64,000 nt of DNA. Origin: Streptomyces actuosus. Its GTDB lineage: Bacteria > Actinomycetota > Actinomycetes > Streptomycetales > Streptomycetaceae. Of the stretch, positions 1-9,123 are shown one piece after another. The DNA lies in contig NZ_JAFFZS010000007.1 in the NCBI RefSeq assembly GCF_016921115.1, forward strand, positions 231,419-295,418, given 5' to 3'. A program made the position numbers and the translations under genes. The stretch's first letter is position 1. Each line of letters opens with the position of its first letter. The notes under the pieces are model-generated. The model was not told the origin of the DNA, searched no databases, and worked only from the letters and a program-made list of their open reading frames with translations.

Positions 1-2
1 TC

Positions 3-800
3 CTGCGGGTGACCGACTGGCGGGGGGTGTTCGTCGTCCTCACCGCCGTCGGGGTGATGCTCGGCGCGCTCGTGTGGTTCCGGCTGCCGGAGACCCTGCC
101 GCCCGATGCGCGCCACTCCGGCGGCGTCGGCGAGGCGCTGCACTCCATGCGCCGGCTCCTGGCCGACCTCCCCTTCACCGGGTACATGCTGGCCGGTGGC
201 TTCGCCTTCGCCGCGCTCTTCGCCTACATCTCCGCCTCGCCCTTCGTCGTCCAGGAGATCTACGGCGCCTCCCCGCAGACCTTCAGCCTGCTGTTCGGCC
301 TGAACTCCGTCGGGCTGGTCGCCGTCGGCCAGATCAACGGAAAGGTGCTCGTCGGCCGGGTCCCCCTGGACCGGGTCCTCGGCACCGGCCTCGCCGTCGT
401 CGTCCTCGCTGCGACGGCCCTGCTGCTGATGGCGGCCGGCGTCTTCGGCGAGGTGGGACTCGCGCCGGTGGCCGCGGCCCTGTTCGTGCTGATGTCCGCG
501 ATGGGCGTCACCCTGCCCAACACCCAGTCCCTCGCCCTGCTGCGCACCCGGCACTCCGCCGGCTCCGCCTCCGCCCTGCTCGGCACGTCCTCCTTCCTCG
601 TCGGAGCGATCGCTTCCCCGCTCGTCGGCATCGCCGGGGAGCACACCGCCGTTCCCATGGCCGTCGTCCAGCTGGTGGCCGGACTGGTGGCGCTGGCCTG
701 CTTCGTGGCAATGTGCCGTCCCTGGAGGACGCGAGCGGACGCGGAGGACGGGACCACGCCCCGTCCCGGCGCGGCCGGGAACCTGGGGGAAGAGAGCTGA
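3..800 (+). CDS. Bcr/CflA-type MFS drug efflux transporter, C-terminal part
   Basis: The open frame enters from the left edge of the window, so the 5' end is missing; a GTG at 9 is internal rather than the true start. About 265 residues remain, with six to seven hydrophobic segments separated by short basic loops. The phrase MGVTLPNTQSLAL and the helix with GSASALLGTSSF match the C-terminal half of 12-helix Bcr/CflA family proton-driven efflux pumps. The stop at 798-800 lies in the ribosome site/start region of the next gene, so the two are probably co-transcribed. The substrate cannot be told from this part. Confidence 0.85.
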   Translation: MRVTDWRGVFVVLTAVGVMLGALVWFRLPETLPPDARHSGGVGEALHSMRRLLADLPFTGYMLAGGFAFAALFAYISASPFVVQEIYGASPQTFSLLFGLNSVGLVAVGQINGKVLVGRVPLDRVLGTGLAVVVLAATALLLMAAGVFGEVGLAPVAAALFVLMSAMGVTLPNTQSLALLRTRHSAGSASALLGTSSFLVGAIASPLVGIAGEHTAVPMAVVQLVAGLVALACFVAMCRPWRTRADAEDGTTPRPGAAGNLGEES

Positions 801-1966
801 GCGCGCCGAGACTGCGCAGGGACACACCCGAGCGGGCCGGACTCGACCCCGGGCAACTGCACCGCATGGTGCGCGAGGTCCGCGGCCTCGTCACCGGGAG
901 ACGGCCCTGGGCGGCCGGCGCCGTCGTCGTCGCCGGGCGCGGCCCCGTCGTGGCGGTGGAGGCGGCGGTGGGAGACGCCGTCCGGTACGCCGCCTACGAC
1001 CCCGGCAGCGATGCGGGCGTCGAACTCGACGCGTCCGACCGGGTCCCGACGACCGTGGACACGCCCTTCGACCTGGCCTCCCTGACCAAGCTGTTCACCT
1101 CGGTCGCCGCCGTGCAGCAGATCGAGCGCGGCACCCTCGGCATCGACGCCCGGGTCGGCGCGTACCTCCCCGACTTCCGCGGGGCCGCCGAGCACGGTGT
1201 CACGGTACGGCAGCTGCTCACCCACACCTCCGGACTCGCCCCCGAGGTGCCGCTGTACGACTGCGCCGACGACGCGGAGCGCCTGGCGCTGCTGCGGGCC
1301 CAGGAACCGGTCGGCCCGCCCGGCGGCCACCTCTACTCCGACGTGAACATGCTGCTCCTCCAGCACCTCCTGGAACGCCTCACCGGCCGCACCCTGGACG
1401 TCCTCGTCCACGAGGGGATCACGCGCCCTCTCGGCATGGCCGACACCCGCTTCGGCCCCTGCCCCGGCGCGGCGGCCACCGAGGACCAGCGCCGACCGTG
1501 GGCCAAGGCCGACCGGGGCATGCTGCGGGGCGAGGTCCACGACGAGAACGCCTGGGCGCTGGGCGGCGTCGCCGGGCACGCGGGCCTGTTCTCCACCGGC
1601 CGCGACCTGGCGGTCTTCTGCCGCGCCCTGCTGGCGGGCGGCGCCTACGGACCGGCCCGCATCCTCGGCCCGGACTTCGTCGAACTGCTGCTGGCGCGGC
1701 CGGGGCTGGGGTTCGCCGTGGACCAGGAGTGGTTCATGGGGGAACTCGCGGGGCGCGGTGCGGCGGGCCACACCGGTTTCACCGGGACCTCGCTGGTCCT
1801 GGACCCGGCGACGGACACCTTCCTGGTGCTGCTGGCCAACACGGTCCACCCGCGCCGCCGCGCCCCGGACAGCCGGCCGCGCGCGGCGGCGGCGACCCGG
1901 CTGGCGCGGGCCGTGCGCGCGGCCCCCGGGGCGGCGGGACCGGCCGGGGCGGCCGGATCGGCGTGA
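797..1966 (+). CDS. Beta-lactamase-fold serine hydrolase
   Basis: A class C beta-lactamase/DD-peptidase-like serine hydrolase of about 389 residues. The active-site SxxK is SLTK near residue 95, the second motif is YSD near 180, and the third, KTG-like motif is HTG in GHTGFTG near residue 326. No signal peptide is visible, so it is probably cytoplasmic; this subgroup contains esterases and peptidases and the substrate is unknown. The start is uncertain: no ATG or GTG has a ribosome site at the expected place. CTG at 797, seven bases after GGGGGA and overlapping the stop of the MFS gene, fits best; ATG at 866 would remove the conserved TPERAGLDP segment, and GTG at 713 is the other option. The overlap suggests translational coupling. 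Confidence 0.85.
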   Translation: MSAPRLRRDTPERAGLDPGQLHRMVREVRGLVTGRRPWAAGAVVVAGRGPVVAVEAAVGDAVRYAAYDPGSDAGVELDASDRVPTTVDTPFDLASLTKLFTSVAAVQQIERGTLGIDARVGAYLPDFRGAAEHGVTVRQLLTHTSGLAPEVPLYDCADDAERLALLRAQEPVGPPGGHLYSDVNMLLLQHLLERLTGRTLDVLVHEGITRPLGMADTRFGPCPGAAATEDQRRPWAKADRGMLRGEVHDENAWALGGVAGHAGLFSTGRDLAVFCRALLAGGAYGPARILGPDFVELLLARPGLGFAVDQEWFMGELAGRGAAGHTGFTGTSLVLDPATDTFLVLLANTVHPRRRAPDSRPRAAAATRLARAVRAAPGAAGPAGAAGSA

Positions 1967-2167
1967 TCGGCAAGGCGACGCGACACGGCGGCACGGCGAC
2001 GCGCCACGGTGCGCGGTCGTTCGGCGCAGGCCCGCGCGGTGCCCGGCGGTCCGGCGGGCCGGACCGCGCCGCGGCTCCGCCCCTTCGGCGGCCCGGAGCC
2101 GCGCACTATCCTGGGACCGGCCCCGCCACGTGGACGGGGCGCCGGTACGCGCGGCCAGGGGGAGCTG

Positions 2168-2533
2168 ATGGACTGGATATGGATCGTTCTCATCGTGTTC
2201 TGGACGGGGGGATTCGCCTGGGTCGCGGACAACGTCCGCACCGCGCTGCGCAACCGCCACGAACGCCGCCTGCAGATGATGGAGGCCGCCCGGCAGGAGC
2301 GCCTGGCCGTCGAGGCCGCGCACCGCACGCCCGAGCCCGTCTGCGGCTGCACCCACCACCTCGCCAAGCACGACAAGCAGGGCCGGTGCCACGAGCGGGT
2401 GGAGGTGCCGACGGCGTGGGACGAGAACAAGAAGCCGGTGCGCTACGAGGCCGGGCAGTGCAACTGCCAGCAGTACGTCGGACCGCAGCCGTTGTCCCAG
2501 GTGTACGCCGAGGAACTCACCGACCGGGCCTGA
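2168..2533 (+). CDS. Small membrane protein with Cys/His-rich tail
   Basis: A 121-residue protein starting at ATG 2168 behind GGGGGAG. Residues 4-20 form one hydrophobic helix, followed by a charged alpha-helical stretch to about residue 55. A cytosolic tail then carries CGCTHH, a further Cys in GRCHE, and CNCQQY. The cysteine and histidine spacing could bind a metal, but it is not a zinc-finger pattern I can name. It stands 46 bases before the Rsm22-like gene and may share its transcript. The function is unknown; similar small proteins are widespread in streptomycetes. Confidence 0.75.
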   Translation: MDWIWIVLIVFWTGGFAWVADNVRTALRNRHERRLQMMEAARQERLAVEAAHRTPEPVCGCTHHLAKHDKQGRCHERVEVPTAWDENKKPVRYEAGQCNCQQYVGPQPLSQVYAEELTDRA

Positions 2534-2579
2534 CCGTGCCCGTCACGGCCACCCGGCGGCCCGGTGAGACAATCACCGG

Positions 2580-3590
2580 GTGAACGCCCCCGCCTCCCCG
2601 CACGCCTCCTCGGTCTCCCCGGCCGGCGCCCTGCGCGGCGCCCTCGCCGACCTGCTCGACGGCCTCCCGCCCCGGCAGGCCGCGCAGGCCGTGGAGCGGC
2701 TGATCGGCCACTACCGCGGGGCCACCCCGACCGACGCGCCGATCCTGCGCGACCGGGCCGACGTGGCCGCCTACGCCGCCTACCGGATGCCGGCGACCTT
2801 CGAGGCGGTCCGCTCGGCGCTGGAGGCGTTCGCGGACGCGGTGCCCGGCTGGGTGCCCGCGGGGCACGTGGACGTCGGCGGCGGGACGGGGGCGGCGACG
2901 TGGGCCGTCACCGCCGTCTGGGACGGGTCGCGGCCGGTCACGGTGCTCGACTGGGCCGAGCCGGCGCTCGCCCTCGGCCGGGAGATCGCCGCCGCGAACC
3001 CGGCCCTCTGCGACGCCCGCTGGGAGCGCGCCCGGATCGGGGCGGCGCTCACCCTCGACCGTACCGACCTCGTCACCGTCTCCTACGTCCTCAACGAACT
3101 CACCGCAGCCGATCGCGCCGCCCTCGTCGACGCCGCCGCCTCGGCCGCGCAGGCGGTCGTCATCGTCGAACCGGGCACTCCCGACGGGTACGCCCGGGTC
3201 ATCGAGGCCCGCGAGCGGCTGGCCGCCGCCGGGTTCCGCATCGCCGCGCCCTGCCCGCACAGCGACGCCTGCCCGATCGTGCCGGGCACCGACTGGTGCC
3301 ACTTCTCGGCCCGGGTCAGCCGTTCCTCCCTGCACCGCCAGGTCAAGGGCGGCTCGCTCGCCTACGAGGACGAGAAGTTCGCCTACGTCGCCGCCGGCCG
3401 TGTCCCCGTCGCCCCGGCCCCGGCCCGCGTCGTCCGCCGGCCGCAGATCCGCAAGGGCCAGGTCCTGCTCGACCTGTGCCTCGAAGGCGGCCGCCTGGAC
3501 CGCGCGACGGTCACCAAGCGGCACGGCGAGCAGTACCGGGCGGCCCGGGACACCGAGTGGGGCGACCCCTGGCCCCCGCACGCCGGCTGA
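2580..3590 (+). CDS. Rsm22-family small-subunit rRNA methyltransferase-like protein
   Basis: A 336-residue SAM-dependent methyltransferase-fold protein of the Rsm22 family, related to mitochondrial ribosomal small-subunit assembly factors. The SAM-binding glycine loop is VDVGGGTGAATW near residue 100, with the acidic LDW after strand 2. VSYVLNEL near residue 165 and VIVEPGTPDG near 195 are family hallmarks. The C-terminal part has CPHSDACPI...DWCHF, whose cysteines correspond to the iron-sulfur ligands described for yeast Rsm22. Translation starts at GTG 2580. The bacterial substrate is not established; rRNA modification or ribosome assembly is the family-based inference. Confidence 0.88.
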   Translation: MNAPASPHASSVSPAGALRGALADLLDGLPPRQAAQAVERLIGHYRGATPTDAPILRDRADVAAYAAYRMPATFEAVRSALEAFADAVPGWVPAGHVDVGGGTGAATWAVTAVWDGSRPVTVLDWAEPALALGREIAAANPALCDARWERARIGAALTLDRTDLVTVSYVLNELTAADRAALVDAAASAAQAVVIVEPGTPDGYARVIEARERLAAAGFRIAAPCPHSDACPIVPGTDWCHFSARVSRSSLHRQVKGGSLAYEDEKFAYVAAGRVPVAPAPARVVRRPQIRKGQVLLDLCLEGGRLDRATVTKRHGEQYRAARDTEWGDPWPPHAG

Positions 3591-3902
3591 TCCGCCAGGC
3601 CGCCCGCGCACCGGGCCGTTGCCGAACGGGCGCCCCGGAACCCCGCCGGTGGGCACCCGGAACCCCGCCGGTCGACACCGGGTGCCGCGCCCGGTCGCCC
3701 ACCCGAAGGCCCCGCCCCGCCGGACCCGTCGCCGCGCCGACGCCGCCGCCCCGCCGTCTCCGGTGACGTCCCTGACGGGCTTGATCCGGAATCATGCGCT
3801 CCTCGTACCGCCTGCCCGGATTGGGTGGTCCGGCCCCCCGATGGGCGGGAAGGTGGGACCATAGGGCATGCTGTTCTGCACGACAGCGAGGCGAGGGGAT
3901 AG
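3591..3902. other. Intergenic stretch with a 17-bp direct repeat
   Basis: No gene is supported in these 312 bp. The repeat CCCGGAACCCCGCCGGT occurs at 3634-3650 and again at 3656-3672 with a period of 22. The end of the stretch must contain the promoter of the next gene, but no clear -10/-35 pair was identified. Confidence 0.5.
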
Positions 3903-4640
3903 ATGAGCGCGGAGTTCGGTGGCCGTACCGGCCTGCGGGGCAGGCTCACCCAGTGGCTGCGCGGAGGCGATGCGAAGCAGACCGCCGACGACGGCGGCCG
4001 CGAGGCCCTGCTGCTCGCCGCCGCCAGGGCCGGACTGCCTCTCGCCCCCGCCGCGCACCCTGCGCCCGGCTACCGCTGCTCCTGCGACCGCGTCGGCTGC
4101 CCCACCCCGGCCCGGCACCCGGTGTCGTTCGCGTGGCAGACGCAGTCCACCACCGACCGCGCCCAGATCGAGCGCTGGGCCCGCCACCAGCCGCAGGCCA
4201 ACTTCATCACCGCGACCGGCATGGTCCACGACGTCCTCGACGTCCCGCTGGAGGCCGGCCTGGAGGCCCTGGCCCGCCTGCTGGACGCGGGGATCGAGGT
4301 CGGGCCGGTCGCCGAGAGCGACGACGGCCGCCTGCTGTTCTTCACCCTCACCCGAGGCACCCCCGAGGACGAGGACGAGTGGTGGCCGTGCGAGCTGGAC
4401 TGCCACCCGGAGACCATGGACGAGCACCCCGGCCTGCGCTGGCACTGCCGTGGCTCCTACGTGCTCGTACCGCCCGCGCGGCTGCCCGGCGAGGACGGGC
4501 GGACCGTGCACTGGGTGCGCGGCCCCGAGCAGCCGCTGCCCGACCCGCTGAGCCTGCTGGAGGTCCTCACCGACGCCTGTGCCCGGTATGTCGGCGAGGA
4601 CCCGCACCACGCGGGCACGGCCTGGCCCCTGCGCCACTGA
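3903..4640 (+). CDS. Prim-Pol (bifunctional primase/polymerase N-terminal-like) protein
   Basis: A 245-residue protein starting at ATG 3903 behind GAGGGGAT. From residue 30 to the end it resembles the N-terminal Prim-Pol domain of archaeo-eukaryotic-type primases: a LLLAAARAGLPLAP opening, the zinc-knuckle-like CSCDRVGCPTPARHP block, ARWARHQPQANF-like placement of the helix (here IERWARHQPQANFI), and a final C-terminal LPDPLSLLEVL. The usual catalytic DxD is replaced by DVLDVP, so polymerase activity is doubtful. Stand-alone paralogues of this kind are common on streptomycete chromosomes and have no assigned role. It converges on the lipoprotein gene, with 21 bases between the stops. Confidence 0.8.
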   Translation: MSAEFGGRTGLRGRLTQWLRGGDAKQTADDGGREALLLAAARAGLPLAPAAHPAPGYRCSCDRVGCPTPARHPVSFAWQTQSTTDRAQIERWARHQPQANFITATGMVHDVLDVPLEAGLEALARLLDAGIEVGPVAESDDGRLLFFTLTRGTPEDEDEWWPCELDCHPETMDEHPGLRWHCRGSYVLVPPARLPGEDGRTVHWVRGPEQPLPDPLSLLEVLTDACARYVGEDPHHAGTAWPLRH

Positions 4641-4661
4641 GCACGGAGCGCGGCGCCCCGC

Positions 4662-5669
4662 TCAGCCGCCCTGGGCGGCCGTCATACCCTGGACCCGGCC
4701 CAGCACGACCACCGTGCCTCCGGCGCCGCCGGAGCCCTTCGTGGGATCCAGGGCCACCTCGCCGGAGACGAACTCCATCGTGAAGGACTGCTTGATCTCG
4801 CCCTTCGTCAGGGCGAGCACGTCCTGGTTCGGCGTCGGCACGGTGGCGCCCGCGGCCGCGGTCTGCTTGCGGTAGTGGTGGGTGGTGAAGAACACCAGCG
4901 CCCCGCCGTCCGCGGTGCGCAGCGCGAGCGGCGCGTGGTCGCCGTCGGTCAGCGGCTCGTCGATGTACTGGGTGGCCAGGCCCGGCTTGCTGGCGTTCTT
5001 CTCGCGCTGCGCGCGCCAGGCGCTGGTGTGGGCGCCGTCCGCGAAGGGACCCTTGCCGCTCTGCAGGTAGTCGACGTAGGCGGTGCTCAACTCCTCCGGG
5101 CGGACCGCCAGTTCCGGTGAGTCGGCGGGCACGGCCTCGGCGAACCCGTCGGAGTCCCGGGCGAACTGCGGCACGGCGCCCCGGGGGACCGGCGCCAGAT
5201 ACGACACCTGCCAGGGATCGTCCAGGTCATGACGGAGGAAGACCAGCAGCCAGCGTGCCGAGGAGCTCTTGCTGGACCGGGCGTCGGCGACGAACCAGCG
5301 CGGCCAGCCCGCCTTCTTGGGGATGGTGAACTTCGCGTCGGTCAGCTTCAGCGGCGTGTGCCGCGGGTTGCCGTCGGGGTGGTTGGCGTGCCCCGCCGTC
5401 AGCCGGGCCGTGTCGATGTCGGCCAGGGACCCGGTGGTGTAGTCGGCGTCCAGGGAGCCGTCGTAGGCCCGGTCGGCCCGGTTGTACGCGGTCGTGAACT
5501 GCTCCAGCGCCTTCGCCGCCTCGCCGGGTGTGGTGGCCGGGAGCACCGCGCGCTCCCCGTGCACCACCACGCATCCGCCGGTCGTCAGCGACAAAGCGGT
5601 CAGTGCCGCTGCTATGAGTGCGTTCCGCTGACGCCTGCGAAGGCGTCGACCGCTGCGTTGCGTGGTCAT
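4662..5669 (-). CDS. Secreted lipoprotein of unknown function
   Basis: A 335-residue protein with an arginine-rich n-region, a hydrophobic stretch at residues 16-31 and a lipobox (LTTGGC) placing the acylated cysteine at residue 33. The mature part is soluble and contains no motif I recognise; the segment LEQFTTAYNRADRAYD resembles SnoaL/NTF2-like stress lipoproteins only vaguely. It lies 142 bases downstream of efeU on the same strand, so read-through from the iron operon is possible but not shown. Surface location is supported; the role is unknown. Confidence 0.8.
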   Translation of the reverse strand: MTTQRSGRRLRRRQRNALIAAALTALSLTTGGCVVVHGERAVLPATTPGEAAKALEQFTTAYNRADRAYDGSLDADYTTGSLADIDTARLTAGHANHPDGNPRHTPLKLTDAKFTIPKKAGWPRWFVADARSSKSSSARWLLVFLRHDLDDPWQVSYLAPVPRGAVPQFARDSDGFAEAVPADSPELAVRPEELSTAYVDYLQSGKGPFADGAHTSAWRAQREKNASKPGLATQYIDEPLTDGDHAPLALRTADGGALVFFTTHHYRKQTAAAGATVPTPNQDVLALTKGEIKQSFTMEFVSGEVALDPTKGSGGAGGTVVVLGRVQGMTAAQGG

Positions 5670-5811
5670 CGGGCTCCTTCACTTCCCCTTCCCGGAGGCG
5701 AAACCCTACCGGGACGGGGCGACGCGCGGGCGCCGGGTGCCCTTCTCGGGACCCGGCGGGCGCCGGTCGCGGGGAGGCGGGACGGCGATGAGCGCCGCCC
5801 CCGACACCCCG

Positions 5812-6666
5812 TCAGGCCTTGCCGCGCACCGGCGGAGGCGTCTGCTGCCGCTTGCCGCCGGAGGCGAACCCCGCCGGCGCGAGGAACAGCACCAGCACCG
5901 GGACCAGGTACAGCAGCCACACCGTGACCTGGAGGACGGTCGGGTCGGGCTGGAAGTTGAAGACGCCCTTCAGGAGCGTCCCGTACCAGCTGTCCGGCGG
6001 GACGGCGCCGCTGATGTCGAACGCCGTGTCGCGCAGGCCGGGCAGCCAGCCGGCCTCCTGCAGGTCGTGGAAGCCGTAGGCCAGCACGCCGGCCGCGACG
6101 ACGACCAGCATCCCGCCGGTCCACGTGAAGAACTTCGCGAGGTTGATCTTCAGGGCACCCCGGTAGAACAGCCAGCCGAGCAGGACCGCCGTGGCCAGGC
6201 CCAGCGCCACGCCGATCAGCGGGCGCGGGGTGCCGTCGGAGGCGGCGTGGACGGACGCCCACACGAACAGGGCGGTCTCCAGGCCCTCGCGGCCGACGGC
6301 GAGGAACGCGGTGGCCACCAGCGCGGCCGTTCCCATCTGCAGCGCCGCGTCCAGCTTGCCGTGCAGCTCCGCCTTCAGATGCCGGGCGGTGCGCCGCATC
6401 CAGAACACCATCCAGGTCACCAGGCCCACGGCGACGACCGACAGGGTGCCGCCGAGCGCCTCCTGCGCCTCGAAGGTCAGCTCCTGGGAGCCGAACTCGA
6501 GCGCGCAGCCGAAGCCGAGGGCGATCGTGACGGCGATGCCGATGCCGATCCAGATCGGCCGGATGGCGTCCCGGCGGCCGGTCTTGACCAGGTAGGCGAT
6601 GAGGATGCAGACGACGAGGCTGGCTTCCAGCCCCTCGCGCAGCCCGATCAGGTAGTTGGAGAACAC
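5812..6666 (-). CDS. efeU: EfeU/FTR1-type high-affinity iron permease
   Basis: A 284-residue polytopic membrane protein of the FTR1/OFeT family, with about seven helices. Both iron-binding REGLE motifs are present: LREGLEAS near residue 10 and GREGLETA near residue 125. The start is GTG 6666, five bases after the efeB stop and within reach of GGAGG at the end of efeB, so it is translated from the efeOBU transcript. Together with EfeO and EfeB it forms the EfeUOB system, which imports ferric or ferrous iron across the membrane. Confidence 0.95.
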   Translation of the reverse strand: MFSNYLIGLREGLEASLVVCILIAYLVKTGRRDAIRPIWIGIGIAVTIALGFGCALEFGSQELTFEAQEALGGTLSVVAVGLVTWMVFWMRRTARHLKAELHGKLDAALQMGTAALVATAFLAVGREGLETALFVWASVHAASDGTPRPLIGVALGLATAVLLGWLFYRGALKINLAKFFTWTGGMLVVVAAGVLAYGFHDLQEAGWLPGLRDTAFDISGAVPPDSWYGTLLKGVFNFQPDPTVLQVTVWLLYLVPVLVLFLAPAGFASGGKRQQTPPPVRGKA

Positions 6667-6671
6667 GGGCC

Positions 6672-7967
6672 CTACGCCTCCTCGGAGAACAGGGTCCGCC
6701 CCCACCAGTCGCCCTGGTCGAGGACGCCGGGCGGGACCGCGAAGACCGCCGAACCCACGTGCTGGATGTACTCGTTGAGCGCGTCGCCGTGCGACAGCCG
6801 CTGCTGGATCTGGATGAAGCCCTTGCGGACGTCGCGCTGGTAGGCGAGGAAGAACAGCCCCGCGTCCAGGCGGCCGAGGCCGTCGGTGCCGTCGGTGAAG
6901 GAGTAGCCGCGGCGCAGGATCGCGACCCCGTTGTTGGTGTCGGGGTGCGCGAGCCGGACGTGCGCGTCGGGCTTCATCGCCTTCAGGAACGGCTCGTCCC
7001 GCTCCTCGGCCCTGCCGACCGGCGCGCCCTCGCCCTTGTCCCGGCCGAAGATGTCCTCCTGCTCCTGCAGGGACGTGCGGTCCCAGGTCTCGATGTTCAT
7101 CCGGATGCGCCGGGCGACCAGGTAGGAGCCGCCCGCCATCCAGGACGAGCCCTTGCCGCCGTCCTTGCCGTCCACCCACACGAACCGCTCGAGCCGTTCC
7201 GTCTCCGTCCCGGCGATGTTGCGGGTGCCGTCCTTGAACCCCATGAGGTTGCGCGGGGTCTGCTCGTCCGGGGTGGTGGAGGAGGTCTTGCCGAAGCCGA
7301 GCTGGGACCAGCGCACGGCGACCTTGCCGAAGCCGATGCGGGCGAGGTTGCGCACGGCGTGCACGGCGACCTGCGGGTCGTCGGAGCAGGCCTGGATGCA
7401 CAGGTCGCCGCCGCTGCGGTTCCGGTCGAGGTTGTCGCCCGGGAACTTCGGCAGGTCGACCAGGGCCTCGGGCCGCTTGTCGGCCAGCCCGAACCGCTCG
7501 AACAGCGACGGGCCGAAGCCGATGGTGAGCGTCAGCCGCGACGGCTTCAGGCCGAGTGCCTCACCGGTGTCGTCCGGCGGGGCCTCGGGGAGCCCGCCGT
7601 AGGCGCCGTCGCCGACCGCCTTGCCGGCGGTCATCCGGCGGGCGGCCTCGGTCCAGTCCTTCAGGAGCTGGACGAAGGCGTCCCGGTCGTCGGTCTTGAC
7701 GTCGAAAGCGGCGAAGTGGAGCCGGTCCTGCACGGGCGTGGCGATGCCGGCCTGGTGGGGGCCGTGGAAGTCCACGGCCGCGCCCATGGCGGCACCGGCG
7801 GGGTCCATGTCGTCGCCGGTGCGGGTCATGGCGACGGCGCCGCCGGCCACGGCGGCACCGAGTGCGATCCCCGCGCCGCCCCAGCCGATCACCGAGCGGC
7901 GGGAGGGGGCCGTGTCGGGGCCTGCGGCCTGCGCGCCGGCGCCCTGGGTCTCCTGGGAGTCCGTCAT
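6672..7967 (-). CDS. efeB: EfeB, Tat-exported DyP-type heme peroxidase
   Basis: A 431-residue DyP-type peroxidase. The N-terminus has a twin-arginine signal (SRRSVIGWGGAG near residues 23-34) followed by an Ala/Gly-rich hydrophobic stretch, so it is exported folded with heme. The family GxxDG motif is GFKDGTRN near residue 240, and the distal arginine region follows. In EfeUOB systems this protein oxidises ferrous iron or takes part in heme-linked iron release outside the membrane. It is the middle gene of the efeO-efeB-efeU operon, 16 bases after efeO and 5 before efeU. Confidence 0.95.
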   Translation of the reverse strand: MTDSQETQGAGAQAAGPDTAPSRRSVIGWGGAGIALGAAVAGGAVAMTRTGDDMDPAGAAMGAAVDFHGPHQAGIATPVQDRLHFAAFDVKTDDRDAFVQLLKDWTEAARRMTAGKAVGDGAYGGLPEAPPDDTGEALGLKPSRLTLTIGFGPSLFERFGLADKRPEALVDLPKFPGDNLDRNRSGGDLCIQACSDDPQVAVHAVRNLARIGFGKVAVRWSQLGFGKTSSTTPDEQTPRNLMGFKDGTRNIAGTETERLERFVWVDGKDGGKGSSWMAGGSYLVARRIRMNIETWDRTSLQEQEDIFGRDKGEGAPVGRAEERDEPFLKAMKPDAHVRLAHPDTNNGVAILRRGYSFTDGTDGLGRLDAGLFFLAYQRDVRKGFIQIQQRLSHGDALNEYIQHVGSAVFAVPPGVLDQGDWWGRTLFSEEA

Positions 7968-7983
7968 TGCTGGGTGTCCCTCA

Positions 7984-9123
7984 CTACTTCACGACGACGG
8001 CGGCGGCGAGCTTCGACAGCGGCTCCGCGAGCGCGTTCACCGCGTCCGAGAGCTTCTTGCGGTCGGCGTCGCCGACCTTGTCGTAGGACGTGAACACGTA
8101 GGAGCCGGAGTCGGCGCGGTAGTGGTCGAGCAGTGCGTTCAGCTCGGCGAACTGCGCGTCCAGCTCGGCCGTCAGGGCCTTGTCGTTCTCCTGGGCGACC
8201 GGCTTGAGGAGCTCGTACGACTTCTGCGCCCCCTCGACGTTGGCCTTGAAGTCGACCAGGTCGGTGTGCGAGTAGCGCTCCTCCTCGCCGGTGACCTTGC
8301 CGGTGGCGACCTCGTCGAGGAGTTCCTTGGCGCCGTTGGCCATGGAGGTCGGAGTGATCTCGGCCGTGCCGACGCGGCTCTGCCAGTCCTTGAGGTCGGT
8401 GACGAGCTGGTCGGCGAGGGCCTTCTCCTCGGCGCCGATCCTGCCGTCGTGCCACAGGGCCTTCTCCAGCCGGTGCCAGCCGGTCCATTTCTGGCCGGTC
8501 TCCAGGCCGTCCTCGCGGACGTCGACCTTGGGGTCGATGTCGCCGAAGGACTCCGCGACCGGCTCGGTGCGCTCCCAGCCGATGCGCGAGAGGGCGTAGG
8601 CCTTCTTGGCGGCCTCCACGTCGCCTGCCTTGACCGCGGCGGCGAACGCCTCGGCCTTGGGCAGCGTCTCGTCGGCCTGGGTTTCGGCGTACGCGCGGTA
8701 GGCGGCGACGGCCTTGTCCAGGCGCGGGTCGCGCGCGGCGGCGGCCTCACCGGTCACGCTGAGCTTCTGGCGGATGCCGTGGCCCTTCATGCCGGGCAGG
8801 CAGGCGATCTCGTAGTCGCCGGCCTTCACCTCGGCGGTCAGCGTGTACTTGGTGCCGGGGCCGATGTTCTCCTTCTCGGAGACGATCCGGTCGTCCGGGA
8901 AGAGGATCTCCACCTCGGTCGCCTTGGAGCCCTTGTTCTCGATCTTCAGCGTGACGTGGCCGGCGGGCACCGACGCGACGGACGTCTCGCAGGTGCTGTC
9001 GGCGGCGGTCACCTGGATCGTACGGTCGTCGTCCGCTTCGCTCTTCTGGGTGCAGCCGGTGACGGCGGTCAGGGCCGCCGCCGTGGCGACGACGGTGACG
9101 ACGGGCAGTCTGGCGGCTCGCAT
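7984..9123 (-). CDS. efeO: EfeO iron-uptake lipoprotein (cupredoxin + M75 domain)
   Basis: A 379-residue lipoprotein and first gene of the operon. The start at ATG 9123 is chosen because AGGAGC lies just upstream and the lipobox (AVTGC, Cys24) then falls at a normal distance; a longer frame to 9177 exists but lacks a ribosome site. Residues 35-125 form a cupredoxin-like domain (with ETSVASVPAG and CLPGMKGHGI), and residues 135-379 an imelysin/M75 domain containing the HxxE metal motif in GWHRLEKALW. EfeO binds iron at the surface and passes it to EfeU. Confidence 0.94.
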   Translation of the reverse strand: MRAARLPVVTVVATAAALTAVTGCTQKSEADDDRTIQVTAADSTCETSVASVPAGHVTLKIENKGSKATEVEILFPDDRIVSEKENIGPGTKYTLTAEVKAGDYEIACLPGMKGHGIRQKLSVTGEAAAARDPRLDKAVAAYRAYAETQADETLPKAEAFAAAVKAGDVEAAKKAYALSRIGWERTEPVAESFGDIDPKVDVREDGLETGQKWTGWHRLEKALWHDGRIGAEEKALADQLVTDLKDWQSRVGTAEITPTSMANGAKELLDEVATGKVTGEEERYSHTDLVDFKANVEGAQKSYELLKPVAQENDKALTAELDAQFAELNALLDHYRADSGSYVFTSYDKVGDADRKKLSDAVNALAEPLSKLAAAVVVK

